Positions 1 to 7,918 of a stretch of DNA of 64,000 bases are shown here, one piece after another. Under the pieces are notes generated by a model. It was not told the DNA's origin. It saw nothing but the letters and a program-made list of their open reading frames with translations, and ran no database searches. The translations under genes and the position numbers were made by a program. This DNA comes from Chitinophagaceae bacterium (GTDB taxonomy: Bacteria; Bacteroidota; Bacteroidia; Chitinophagales; Chitinophagaceae): assembly GCA_017307755.1 (NCBI GenBank), contig JAFKGQ010000005.1:310001-374000 (forward strand), written 5' to 3'. Within the stretch, counting starts at the first letter, position 1, and each line of letters begins with the position of its first letter.

Positions 1-54
1 CCGCAGGACCAGATCAATCAGAATGGCAAGCTGGTGCAGAACCTGGGATGGTAG
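1..54 (+). CDS. C-terminal end of a SusD/RagB-like outer-membrane lipoprotein (partial)
   Basis: Frame 1 reads 17 codons to a TAG at 52-54 and ends QNGKLVQNLGW. SusD/RagB proteins very often end in a similar way (LVQNPGY or LVQNPGW), so this is probably the last part of a glycan-binding SusD-like protein cut by the window edge. The following lipoprotein and glycoside hydrolase fit a polysaccharide utilization locus. The identification rests on a short tail and on context only. Confidence 0.6.
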   Translation, partial: PQDQINQNGKLVQNLGW

Positions 55-85
55 TTCTTTTTACTATAAACTTAAAAGCAATCAG

Positions 86-562
86 ATGTTTAATACAAAA
101 AAAGCAGTGGTCATCATCAGCAGTGCAGTGTGCATATTGTTTGCATCCTGTCTGAAGTCGGGGTTGCCGGACTACCCCAGGAACCAGCTGAACTATATCA
201 ATAAGGTATATTTTGAATACAGGTGGCCGGATTCCACCAATATGTACAACGGCAGCCCGGTGATAGCCTACATGCGGCTGAACGTATCGCAAACCATTGA
301 TACCGCACACAGCACCATCAGCCTTCAGGTAACGGTGCCGCCGGCCAGCGGGGCTTTCAACGCTTATCAAAGAAGCCAGGTAGCATTGGACCATCTCTGG
401 TGCAGTGTGGATATTTCTCCTGCGGCGACCGTTACTCCCGTGGACCCGGCGCCGAAACTGGGCTTTGCCGGAGATTATAGTCAGCCCCGTCAATACAAGG
501 TATCGGCCAATCCCGGAGATGCCAGGATATGGACGCTGACTGTTACCTCTTTTACCAAATAG
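86..562 (+). CDS. Small lipoprotein of a Sus-type locus, function unknown
   Basis: This is a 158-residue protein starting at ATG 86, with the N-terminus MFNTKKAVVIISSAVCILFASC. A basic n-region, a hydrophobic stretch and the lipobox LFASC at about residue 22 indicate a lipoprotein. An earlier in-frame ATG at 23 overlaps the SusD tail and would destroy the signal peptide, so I reject it. The gene starts 31 bases after the SusD stop and is followed by a clear terminator. In Sus loci the gene after susD often encodes a surface glycan-binding lipoprotein; that role is inferred from position only. I do not recognise a named domain. Confidence 0.75.
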   Translation: MFNTKKAVVIISSAVCILFASCLKSGLPDYPRNQLNYINKVYFEYRWPDSTNMYNGSPVIAYMRLNVSQTIDTAHSTISLQVTVPPASGAFNAYQRSQVALDHLWCSVDISPAATVTPVDPAPKLGFAGDYSQPRQYKVSANPGDARIWTLTVTSFTK

Positions 563-567
563 ACATG

Positions 568-597
568 AGGGGCGATCGGAAGGATCGCCCCTTTTTT
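568..597 (+). terminator. Rho-independent terminator after the small lipoprotein gene
   Basis: A 10-bp stem (AGGGGCGATC with GATCGCCCCT) closes a 5-base loop and is followed by six T residues. It sits 5 bases after the lipoprotein stop and 15 bases before the next start, so it separates the lipoprotein from the glycoside hydrolase or reduces read-through. Confidence 0.85.
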
Positions 598-611
598 AAA
601 CTCATCTGATC

Positions 612-3569
612 ATGTTTACCCGTAAAATATATCATCGGCTGGTATGGCTTTGTCTGTTCCTGGCGGCTGCCGGCTGTCCGTTTGCACAGGACCTCCCGTA
701 TAGGGTGGCCGGCCATCCATGGAATGACACGCTGGGGAATCACCGCGTGGTGCTGCAGGTGAATGGCGCCCCCGGCGACGCCGTGTATGCAGCTATTCCC
801 TGGCGGCGGAGGGATCCCGCACCGGAGACGAAGGCTGTGATCGTCACGGATACGAATGGCGTACGGGTAAAAGAGCTGTTGGTGATCAGCAATACCAGGG
901 AGTGGGGGAGAATGATCTTCCGGCCTGTTTCCGGCGCGGGGAAATACTATGTATATTATTTGCCGTATAAGGGAACAAAAGGAGATGGCTGGTTCAGGGG
1001 TAACTACACGCCGCCGTACCAGGATACGGATAAGCAATGGATGGAGGCTCATCGTCCAAAAGAGGAGGATGGCAGCGGACTGCCGCATGCGAATATCGTT
1101 GCAATGGAAGCGCGAACGGCATTCGATAGTTTTTTCCCGATGGAAGTGATCGCCACGGATGAAGAGACAAGACAGATGATCCGGGTTCATCCCGATCCAT
1201 TCCTGGTATTCCCGGAAGACAGGACCCGTCCGGTGAAAATGACGACGGATCTACCCTGCAAATGGATCCGGTCGGGCCCTTTGGATCATTTCAGGGGGGA
1301 GGCATGCCGCAACGAATATTATGTATTCCAGCTGGCGCTTTTTGCGTCCCGCCAGGATATCAATGATGTAAAGGTCAGATATACGGGAAATAAATATCCG
1401 CTGACCTGCTTCAACCTGGAAGGCCGGGATGCCAGGGGGCAATTTTTTACAAAAAGGGTCGATGTGCAGAAAGGGAAAGTGCAGACCCTATGGTTTGGTG
1501 TGGACATACCCTCCGGGGCAAAGCCCGGCGAACATACTTTTACCGTAGTCGTCACTGCCGCGGGCGGCATTAAGCATGAGAGCCGTATTACCATCCGGGT
1601 ATTGGATAAATTATTAGCCGACAGGGGAGACGGTGAGACATGGCGCGGCTCCCGGCTCAGGTGGCTCAATTCCTCGCTGGGTATTGATGATTCGGTGCCC
1701 CGGCCCTATAGGTCCCTGCAGGTGCATGACCGGCTCATCAGCGGAAAGACGGCCGATATCCGGCTGAACGGATCCGGTTTTCCTGCATCCATCGTGGCCA
1801 ACGGCAAGGAGATACTTCAACAACCGATGGCATTTGTGATCGAAACAGACAAAGGGCTCATGCGTCTTCCGGACGCCGTCCTGCGGATCACCAAAAGACA
1901 GGCAGGGATCGTATCGTGGGAGAGCATCGCCTCTGACAGGACCCTTACATTACACTGCGCCGCCTCTATGGAGCCGGATGGGTACCTGCATTATCGCATA
2001 CGCGTGTCGCCCCGGACGGCATTGGTGATAAAGGATATGCGGTTGGAGATGGGGGTAAGGAAGACGACGGCCGCCTATTTTATGGGGATGGGGCTGCATG
2101 GTATGGACTGTCCGCAGCACTATGACTGGAAATGGAAGGGCCCGCAGAATGCTTATTGGATAGGGAATACGGACGCGGGTGTTTACTGCAAGCTGCTGGG
2201 GGCCACGTACGAAGGACCCATGCTCAACCTTTATCACCCGCCGCCGCCGTCTGCCTGGTACAATGACAATAAGGGCGGGTTTTCGCTGGAGCAAAAGGGC
2301 GACATGGTCGATTGCAGCACTTACAGCGGAGAAAGGACCCTGGAAGCAGGCAAGGACTGTGCATTCGAATTTTCCCTGTTGGTCACGCCCGTCAAGCCCA
2401 TCGATACGCACAGCCAGTTTACGGACAGGTATTATCATAATGGCAGCAAGCCTTCGCCTTCGGATGAGGATGTGGAGACAGGCATCAGGGTCATCAATGT
2501 ACACCATGCATCTACGATCAATCCTTATATCAACTATCCCTTTCTTTCCACGGACTCCATCAGGGCTTTTACCGGCAAGTGGCATAAAAAAGGGCTGAAA
2601 GTAAAATTGTATTACACGGTCCGGGAGTTGTCGAATCAGGTGACCGAGTTATGGGCGCTACGTAGTCTGGGCAGCGAAGTGCTGGCGGACGGAAAAGGCG
2701 GCGGCTATATCTGGCTTCGTGAGCATCTTGCCGACCATTACAATGCACAATGGTTTACTCCCATCAATGGCTATGAGGCGTGTGATGCGGCCCTGCTGAC
2801 CAGCGGCGCGTCCAGGTGGTATAATTATTACATCGAGGGACTGCGGTGGCTGATAAAGAACACTGATATAGATGGGTTGTACCTGGATGATGTCGCGTAT
2901 GGCCGGGACATGCTGAAGCGGATGCGAAAGGTAATGGACGGGATAAAGCCCGGCTGTATGATCGATCTGCATTCCAATACCGAATTTTCCATTGGTCCGG
3001 CCACACAATACACGGAATTCTTTCCTTATATCAATAAACTGTGGTTTGGAGAGCACTTCTGGTATGATAAGATGGACCCTGCCAATTGGATAGTGGAAAC
3101 TTCCGGCATTCCATTTGGTCTGATGGGGGATATGCTGCAGTCGGGCGGTAATCCCTGGCGTGGAATGGTCTACGGTATGACAGTGCGTTATCCATGGTTT
3201 ACGGCGGGTGTGAATTGCGACCCACGTGCCATCTGGAAGATATGGGATGAGTTCGGTATTGCGGATGCCCGGATGGTGGGGTATTGGAAGGATGGGGGGC
3301 TGGTCAAGGTTTCGGACACGGCGGTGCGGGCGACTGCTTATGTAAAGGATGACGGTCTGCTGGTGGCCATCGCCAGCTGGGCAAAAGATACGGTGCGGGT
3401 AAAGCTGGATATAGACTGGGGGAAGATCGGCTGGCGGCCGGAAGACAGTGTTTGGGTCCCGGGTATACAAGGGTACCAGGAAGAAGCCCGGCATGGATCG
3501 CAGGACAGGCTGGAATTGGCGCCAACAAAAGGGATGTTGTTGTGGTTCAGGAAGAAAGGTTCCCGGTAA
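612..3569 (+). CDS. Large secreted predicted glycoside hydrolase (DUF6067/GH123_N-like)
   Basis: This is a 985-residue protein with an N-terminal signal (about residues 1-26). It could be cleaved after CPFA, or lipidated at the Cys in AAAGC; the sequence does not decide. The middle part has beta-sandwich-like sequence typical of GH123_N/DUF6067 proteins of Bacteroidota (for example NEYYVFQLALFAS and the segment ending ITIRVLD). The C-terminal third looks like a TIM barrel with an acidic strand end, DGLYLDDVAYGRDM, and a later EFFPYINKLWFGEHFWYD. I infer a surface or periplasmic polysaccharide-degrading enzyme working with the upstream SusD and lipoprotein. The substrate cannot be read from the sequence. 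Confidence 0.65.
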   Translation: MFTRKIYHRLVWLCLFLAAAGCPFAQDLPYRVAGHPWNDTLGNHRVVLQVNGAPGDAVYAAIPWRRRDPAPETKAVIVTDTNGVRVKELLVISNTREWGRMIFRPVSGAGKYYVYYLPYKGTKGDGWFRGNYTPPYQDTDKQWMEAHRPKEEDGSGLPHANIVAMEARTAFDSFFPMEVIATDEETRQMIRVHPDPFLVFPEDRTRPVKMTTDLPCKWIRSGPLDHFRGEACRNEYYVFQLALFASRQDINDVKVRYTGNKYPLTCFNLEGRDARGQFFTKRVDVQKGKVQTLWFGVDIPSGAKPGEHTFTVVVTAAGGIKHESRITIRVLDKLLADRGDGETWRGSRLRWLNSSLGIDDSVPRPYRSLQVHDRLISGKTADIRLNGSGFPASIVANGKEILQQPMAFVIETDKGLMRLPDAVLRITKRQAGIVSWESIASDRTLTLHCAASMEPDGYLHYRIRVSPRTALVIKDMRLEMGVRKTTAAYFMGMGLHGMDCPQHYDWKWKGPQNAYWIGNTDAGVYCKLLGATYEGPMLNLYHPPPPSAWYNDNKGGFSLEQKGDMVDCSTYSGERTLEAGKDCAFEFSLLVTPVKPIDTHSQFTDRYYHNGSKPSPSDEDVETGIRVINVHHASTINPYINYPFLSTDSIRAFTGKWHKKGLKVKLYYTVRELSNQVTELWALRSLGSEVLADGKGGGYIWLREHLADHYNAQWFTPINGYEACDAALLTSGASRWYNYYIEGLRWLIKNTDIDGLYLDDVAYGRDMLKRMRKVMDGIKPGCMIDLHSNTEFSIGPATQYTEFFPYINKLWFGEHFWYDKMDPANWIVETSGIPFGLMGDMLQSGGNPWRGMVYGMTVRYPWFTAGVNCDPRAIWKIWDEFGIADARMVGYWKDGGLVKVSDTAVRATAYVKDDGLLVAIASWAKDTVRVKLDIDWGKIGWRPEDSVWVPGIQGYQEEARHGSQDRLELAPTKGMLLWFRKKGSR

Positions 3570-3597
3570 TCCGGCGATCAGAGCGAAGATGAAATAG

Positions 3598-3801
3598 TTA
3601 TTTTTTGTTGGCTTTTTCCATTGTCCATTCAAGCATTTTCATAAAAAGCTCGGCTTTTTCCGGGGTGTTGACTACCTTGGCCAAAGAGTCGTTCTCCCAA
3701 GGGGCACCGTAGTAAACAAAATTGGGGTTCCCTGTTCTTTTGCCTTCTAAAGCGTGTTCTTCTGCTTTTTGAAGTATTCTTTGTCTTTGTTCTTCGGTCA
3801 T
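3598..3801 (-). CDS. Small acidic/basic hypothetical protein, 67 aa
   Basis: The protein begins MTEEQRQRILQKAEEHA and ends EWTMEKANKK. It is charged, mostly helical in appearance, and has no signal peptide or membrane segment. It starts 30 bases after the stop of the upstream DUF6934-like gene on the same strand, so the two are probably cotranscribed. Base composition is visibly more A+T-rich than the flanking genes. I do not recognise the family. A two-gene toxin-antitoxin-like arrangement is possible but unsupported by any motif. Confidence 0.55.
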   Translation of the reverse strand: MTEEQRQRILQKAEEHALEGKRTGNPNFVYYGAPWENDSLAKVVNTPEKAELFMKMLEWTMEKANKK

Positions 3802-3831
3802 AATACAAATCTAATTATTTTTTGAGATAAT

Positions 3832-4395
3832 TTATTGCGTTAATTTAAGATTGAAAATGAAATAATTGTATAGTTTTTCAGGCCTTATTGTTTCATTGGT
3901 TTCAATTAATTTGAACTTGGTGTGTATATCTTCTGTGTCCAGGTCGCAATCACCGTCTTTCCCCTGCCTAAGCATGCGAATGTAATAATTGACGCCTGTG
4001 ATCGTGAATATCGAGCTGAGGTAAGTAAAATTGTTTTGGATGCATCTATAATACATATAAGCCCTTGCATTATCCGAGCCATCGATGCCTACATAGCTAT
4101 CAGGATGTTTCTTTAAAAAGGATATTGACTCAAAAAGCACTGTTGAAAAAACCTTTGAATAATTTTCATGAGAAAGCCTAACCTTGTCATCGACGGCGCC
4201 ATTTCTCTTTACCGGTCCGAATGCCAAATTATAGGCATTAGGGATTAATGGGTGAGGTGTAAGACTTATCCTTATGCCAAGACGTACTCTTTTTGCATTC
4301 GATAGAATAGTATCGAAATCGCTGGCGCGCTGATCAATATCTTTCGCAACGGCGCGATACACATTCTCCAAGTCTATCTTCACATTCAGGCCCAT
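3832..4395 (-). CDS. DUF6934-like hypothetical protein, 187 aa
   Basis: This is a cytoplasmic-looking protein with no signal peptide. The central segment (NAYNLAFGPVKRNGAVDDK, then SISFLKKHPDSYVGIDGSDNARAYMYYRCI) resembles the small DUF6934 family of Bacteroidota as I remember it: a YNLxFG motif, a residue run describing variation and growth, then SxxARxxxYRxxI. The start ATG at 4395 is preceded by an AAAGGAG Shine-Dalgarno-like sequence, which is unusual in this phylum and in this window. The family has no established function that I know of. The gene is more A+T-rich than its neighbours and may be acquired. Confidence 0.6.
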   Translation of the reverse strand: MGLNVKIDLENVYRAVAKDIDQRASDFDTILSNAKRVRLGIRISLTPHPLIPNAYNLAFGPVKRNGAVDDKVRLSHENYSKVFSTVLFESISFLKKHPDSYVGIDGSDNARAYMYYRCIQNNFTYLSSIFTITGVNYYIRMLRQGKDGDCDLDTEDIHTKFKLIETNETIRPEKLYNYFIFNLKLTQ

Positions 4396-4440
4396 GCTCC
4401 TTTGATTTTCGGACCCGGCTAAATTCCAACATATTTAACG

Positions 4441-4448
4441 TAGGTTTG
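4441..4448 (+). promoter_or_regulatory. Possible -7 promoter element (TAGGTTTG) for hisB
   Basis: TAGGTTTG matches the Bacteroidota -7 consensus TAnnTTTG exactly and is followed by C. It lies 59 bases before the hisB ATG. I see no TTTG at the usual -33 spacing, so support is partial. Confidence 0.4.
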
Positions 4449-4507
4449 CGGAGAGTTTACACTTACTTAAACAATGTTAAAAGGCCAATAAGTTCATTTG
4501 TTCATTC

Positions 4508-5647
4508 ATGAAAAGAATACTATTCATCGACCGCGACGGCACGCTGATCAACGAGGCGCCTCCTACTTACCAGATCGACAGTTTTGACAAACTGGAGTTC
4601 TATCCTTATATGTTCGAATTCATGGGCCGTATTGCCCGGGAGATGGATTATGAGCTGCTGATGGTGACGAACCAGGATGGATTGGGGACGGCGGGTTACC
4701 CTGAGGACACTTTCTGGCCTGTACAGCAATTCGTCATGAAGAGCCTGGAGGGCGAGGGCATTCATTTCACGGAGGTATACATCGATAAGAGTTATCCGAA
4801 GGACAATGCGCCTACCCGGAAGCCGGGTACGGGCATGCTGACGAAATATATCGACAACCCGGAGTATGACCTGGAGAACTCATTTGTCATTGGGGACAGG
4901 ATCACTGATGTGCAGCTGGCGAAGAACCTGGGCTGCAAGGCCATCTGGCTGAACAATGAGCCGGGGCTGGGAGGTGGAGAGATAAAAGATACTTTGAGCG
5001 AACTTGATCAGGTGGTTGCGCTGGAGACCAGGCAGTGGAGCAAGATCTATGAATTTCTCAAGCTGGGTCTGCGTCATGTGGTGCATGAGCGCAATACGAA
5101 CGAGACGCAGATAAAGATCGATCTGAATGTGGACGGCAGCGGCAAGGCTGCTATCGTCACGGGGCTGGGTTTTTTTGATCATATGCTGGAACAGATAGCC
5201 CGGCATGGGAAGATGGACCTCACCATCCGAACGAATGGGGATCTCCATATCGATGAACATCATACCATCGAAGATACGGGCATTGCGTTAGGGGAGGCGT
5301 TTGCCAAAGCGTTGGCGGACAAGCGGGGTATGGAGCGGTATGGTTTTGCCTTGCCCATGGATGAGGCTGATGCAAAAGTGCTGATCGACTTTGGCGGGAG
5401 GAACTGGATCGTCTGGAATGCCGAATTCAAAAGGGAACATATTGGAGAAATGCCTACAGAGATGTTCTTCCATTTTTTCAAGTCCTTCTCCGATGCGGCC
5501 AGATGCAACCTGAATATTGAATGCAGGGGTGAGAATGAGCACCATAAGATCGAAGCCATTTTCAAGGCTTTTGCAAAAGCCATACGAATGGCGGTGAAGC
5601 GGGACCCGCTAAGCAGCTATTTACCCAGTACGAAGGGGGTGTTGTGA
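4508..5647 (+). CDS. hisB: Bifunctional histidinol-phosphatase / imidazoleglycerol-phosphate dehydratase
   Basis: This 379-residue two-domain enzyme catalyses two steps of histidine synthesis. Residues 1-165 are a HAD-type phosphatase with the nucleophile motif DRDGTL at 8-13, the VTNQDG motif and GDRITD. Residues from about 185 are the dehydratase, with the metal-binding motifs [10 protein letters not shown] and [13 protein letters not shown]. The zinc-binding Cys/His cluster of the enterobacterial phosphatase domain is absent; the region reads [13 protein letters not shown], which I recall as usual for Bacteroidota HisB. The gene stands apart from the other his genes, separated from them by the trp genes, and seems to have its own promoter. 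Confidence 0.96.
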   Translation: MKRILFIDRDGTLINEAPPTYQIDSFDKLEFYPYMFEFMGRIAREMDYELLMVTNQDGLGTAGYPEDTFWPVQQFVMKSLEGEGIHFTEVYIDKSYPKDNAPTRKPGTGMLTKYIDNPEYDLENSFVIGDRITDVQLAKNLGCKAIWLNNEPGLGGGEIKDTLSELDQVVALETRQWSKIYEFLKLGLRHVVHERNTNETQIKIDLNVDGSGKAAIVTGLGFFDHMLEQIARHGKMDLTIRTNGDLHIDEHHTIEDTGIALGEAFAKALADKRGMERYGFALPMDEADAKVLIDFGGRNWIVWNAEFKREHIGEMPTEMFFHFFKSFSDAARCNLNIECRGENEHHKIEAIFKAFAKAIRMAVKRDPLSSYLPSTKGVL

Positions 5648-5679
5648 GGGAAAGGGGTGCTGTAAACACGTAAAAAAAA

Positions 5680-5711
5680 TTTGGCAAAATCATTTTTACC
5701 CTCCATATTTG
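5680..5711 (+). promoter_or_regulatory. Promoter of the trp leader and trp operon
   Basis: TTTG at 5680-5683 and CATATTTG at 5704-5711 are separated by 20 bases. This matches the Bacteroidota pattern TTTG-N19/20-TAnnTTTG except for C in place of the first T. The predicted transcription start would fall at or very near the ATG of the leader peptide at 5719. Confidence 0.6.
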
Positions 5712-5718
5712 CCCTGCG

Positions 5719-5781
5719 ATGACAAAACAATTCATAAATAAAGTGTGGTGGTGGCATACTAACTCCAAGCGGGGCAAGTAA
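5719..5781 (+). CDS. trpL: trp operon leader peptide (20 aa, Trp-Trp-Trp-His)
   Basis: A 20-codon reading frame runs from ATG 5719 to TAA 5779-5781. It contains KVWWWHTN: three consecutive TGG codons at 5746-5754, then a CAT His codon. It sits between the promoter and an intrinsic terminator 104 bases before trpE. Three adjacent Trp codons in a short peptide directly before a terminator are the hallmark of a ribosome-mediated attenuator. The coding function is regulatory: stalling at the Trp codons when charged tRNA-Trp is scarce. Confidence 0.9.
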   Translation: MTKQFINKVWWWHTNSKRGK

Positions 5782-5819
5782 TGCTATTTCTACATGTATT
5801 ACCATATTGGGCCCCGTTT
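5767..5819 (+). promoter_or_regulatory. Antiterminator pairing of the trp attenuator
   Basis: AAGCGGGGC at 5767-5775, inside the last codons of the leader peptide, can pair with GCCCCGTTT at 5811-5819 (nine pairs, one of them G-U). The latter contains the 5' arm of the terminator stem. A ribosome stalled at 5746-5754 would leave 5767-5775 free and favour this pairing. A ribosome reaching the stop codon would cover it and let the terminator form. The pairing is seen in the sequence; the mechanism is inferred from classical trp attenuation. Confidence 0.75.
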
Positions 5820-5836
5820 TTTCGGGGCCTTTTTTA
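5809..5836 (+). terminator. trp attenuator terminator hairpin
   Basis: A 7-bp G+C-only stem (GGCCCCG with CGGGGCC) closes a T6 loop and is followed by six T residues. It lies 27 bases after the leader peptide stop and 50 bases before trpE. Confidence 0.9.
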
Positions 5837-5885
5837 TTGTTTGACATCTGGTGGTCCGAGGACCATACTCGATAACTAAATCATT

Positions 5886-7298
5886 ATGAAGAAAATAGAA
5901 ATAAAGACCCACTGCCGCAGACTGTTGTCGGACATTTATACCCCCGTGGGTATCTACCTTCGGCTGAGGGACCGGTTCCGGGACACCATCCTGCTGGAAA
6001 GCACGGATTATCATGCGGCGGAGAACAGTTATTCCTTTATTTGTATCAATGCCATTGCGGGGATAGAGATTTCCGATACCAGGAACATCGAATTCAAGCT
6101 ACCAGGGTTGCCGCCGGAAAAAAGACCGCTGGCCAATCTGTCGGATACGCCCGGGCTTTTGTGGGAGTTCATGCAGCGCTTTGACACGGAGCCGGCTTCT
6201 GAAAAAGCGGTGAGAGCCGTACAAGGGTTATTTGGCTATACCACTTTTGATGCCGTACAATTCTTTGATACGATCAAGCTGCGCTCGGGCGACACTCCCA
6301 TCCCGCTGATGCGTTATCGTCTTTATCAATATGTGATCTCCATCAACCATTTTAAGGATGAGCTCTATATCTGCGAGAACAGGGTTGCGGGAGTGGAATC
6401 CGAGCTTCCTGTGGTAGAGTCGCTGATCAAGAGTAAGGATGTTCCTGTTTATCCTTTTAAAGTGAAAGGTGGGGAAACTTCCAATCTCAGGGATGAGGAA
6501 TATATCGACATCGTAAAGAAGGGCATTCGCAGCTGTCACAGGGGCGATGTTTTTCAGATCGTGCTGAGCCGGCGGTTTCAACAGGGGTTTGCAGGTGACG
6601 AGTTCAACGTGTACAGGGCTTTGCGCAGCATCAATCCTTCGCCCTATCTTTTCTTTTTTGATTATGGGGATTACAAATTGATGGGATCTTCTCCGGAATC
6701 GCAGCTGATCCTGCAGAATGGAGAAGCCATCGTACACCCCATTGCGGGCACCTTCAAACGGACAGGGGATGATGTGACGGATGAGATGATGGCGGACAAG
6801 TTATTAAAGGATGCAAAGGAAAATGCGGAGCATGTCATGCTGGTGGACCTGGCCCGTAATGATCTCAGCCGCAATTGTGACGAGGTGACGGTTGCTCATT
6901 ACCGGCAGGTGCAGTATTATTCTCATGTGATCCACCTGGTCAGCGAAGTGAGGGGGAAATTGAGGGCCGGCTATAATCCTTTCGAATTATTGGCTACTAC
7001 GTTTCCCGCTGGCACGTTGAGCGGCGCACCAAAATTCAAGGCGATGGAGCTGATAGATGAATATGAGCCTACCGCCCGGAGCTATTATGGCGGGTGTATC
7101 GGGTTTATGGGTTTTGACGGCAGTTGTAATCATGCCATTATGATCCGTAGTTTACTGAGCAGGAACAACACGCTGATCTATCAGGCCGGTGCGGGCGTGG
7201 TGGCGGCCAGCCAGCCGGAGAGTGAATTGCAGGAGGTGAACAATAAGCTGGGTGCTTTAAAGAAGGCTATTTTGTTTGCGGAGGAGATCAGTCATTAA
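5886..7298 (+). CDS. trpE: Anthranilate synthase component I
   Basis: This 470-residue enzyme makes anthranilate from chorismate, using ammonia supplied by TrpG. The N-terminal tryptophan feedback motif LLES is at residues 36-39. The C-terminal chorismate-binding domain shows PIAGTFKRTGDD, DLARNDLSR, HLVSEVRGKL and FPAGTLSGAPK in order. It is the first structural gene after the attenuator, so it should be controlled both by attenuation and by feedback inhibition. The ATG at 5886 gives the usual family length. Confidence 0.97.
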   Translation: MKKIEIKTHCRRLLSDIYTPVGIYLRLRDRFRDTILLESTDYHAAENSYSFICINAIAGIEISDTRNIEFKLPGLPPEKRPLANLSDTPGLLWEFMQRFDTEPASEKAVRAVQGLFGYTTFDAVQFFDTIKLRSGDTPIPLMRYRLYQYVISINHFKDELYICENRVAGVESELPVVESLIKSKDVPVYPFKVKGGETSNLRDEEYIDIVKKGIRSCHRGDVFQIVLSRRFQQGFAGDEFNVYRALRSINPSPYLFFFDYGDYKLMGSSPESQLILQNGEAIVHPIAGTFKRTGDDVTDEMMADKLLKDAKENAEHVMLVDLARNDLSRNCDEVTVAHYRQVQYYSHVIHLVSEVRGKLRAGYNPFELLATTFPAGTLSGAPKFKAMELIDEYEPTARSYYGGCIGFMGFDGSCNHAIMIRSLLSRNNTLIYQAGAGVVAASQPESELQEVNNKLGALKKAILFAEEISH

Positions 7299-7316
7299 CT
7301 TTTAAAATTATGTACA

Positions 7317-7886
7317 GTGCCTAAGATACTTGTGTTTGATAATTACGACTCGTTTACCTATAACCTGGTTCACCTGATGGAGAAGCTGTTGCGTCAAAGG
7401 GTGGAAGTGCATCGCAACGACAAGATACCTCTGGAGAAAGTAAAAGAATACGATAAGATCATTCTTTCACCCGGGCCTGGTATTCCGGAAGAGGCGGGGC
7501 TTCTGTTACCCCTGATAAAGGAATATGCGGCTTCCAAACCCATTCTGGGGGTGTGTCTGGGGCACCAGGCTATCGGGGAAGCTTTTGGCGGCAAACTGAC
7601 CAATCTCAGCACGGTATATCATGGAGTAGCCACGCCGGTGAAGGTACTGCGGGCCGGCGGGCTGTTTGAAGGTCTGCCCGGTGAGTTGGAGGTCGGTAGA
7701 TATCACAGTTGGGTTGTGAGCGAGGAGGGGTTTCCGCAGGAACTGGAAGTGACGGCACGGGATGAGAATGACTATATTATGGCCCTGCGGCACCGGACCC
7801 TGGATGTCCAGGGGGTACAGTTCCATCCGGAGAGTGTGCTGACGCCGAAGGGCGAGCAGATATTGAAAAACTGGTTGAAGGCATAG
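7317..7886 (+). CDS. trpG: Anthranilate synthase component II (glutamine amidotransferase)
   Basis: This 189-residue class I glutamine amidotransferase supplies ammonia to TrpE. The catalytic triad is visible: Cys80 in GVCLGHQ, and His170 and Glu172 in QFHPES. The oxyanion region SPGPG is at 51-55. The start is GTG 7317, giving the canonical beginning MPKILVFDNYDSFTYN. A nearby ATG at 7310 is out of frame and opens a four-codon ORF that ends past the GTG. The gene follows trpE by 18 bases. Confidence 0.96.
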   Translation: MPKILVFDNYDSFTYNLVHLMEKLLRQRVEVHRNDKIPLEKVKEYDKIILSPGPGIPEEAGLLLPLIKEYAASKPILGVCLGHQAIGEAFGGKLTNLSTVYHGVATPVKVLRAGGLFEGLPGELEVGRYHSWVVSEEGFPQELEVTARDENDYIMALRHRTLDVQGVQFHPESVLTPKGEQILKNWLKA

Positions 7887-7918
7887 TGCGAACATTCAAC
7901 ACTTGAAACGATAACGAT

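Noticed and set aside
23..85. Upstream start for the small lipoprotein
   Set aside because: It overlaps the SusD tail and would place 21 residues before the signal peptide.
552..1190. Long antisense open frame under the glycoside hydrolase gene
   Set aside because: It is one of many shadow frames in a high-G+C coding region; codon pattern and motifs support only the plus-strand gene.
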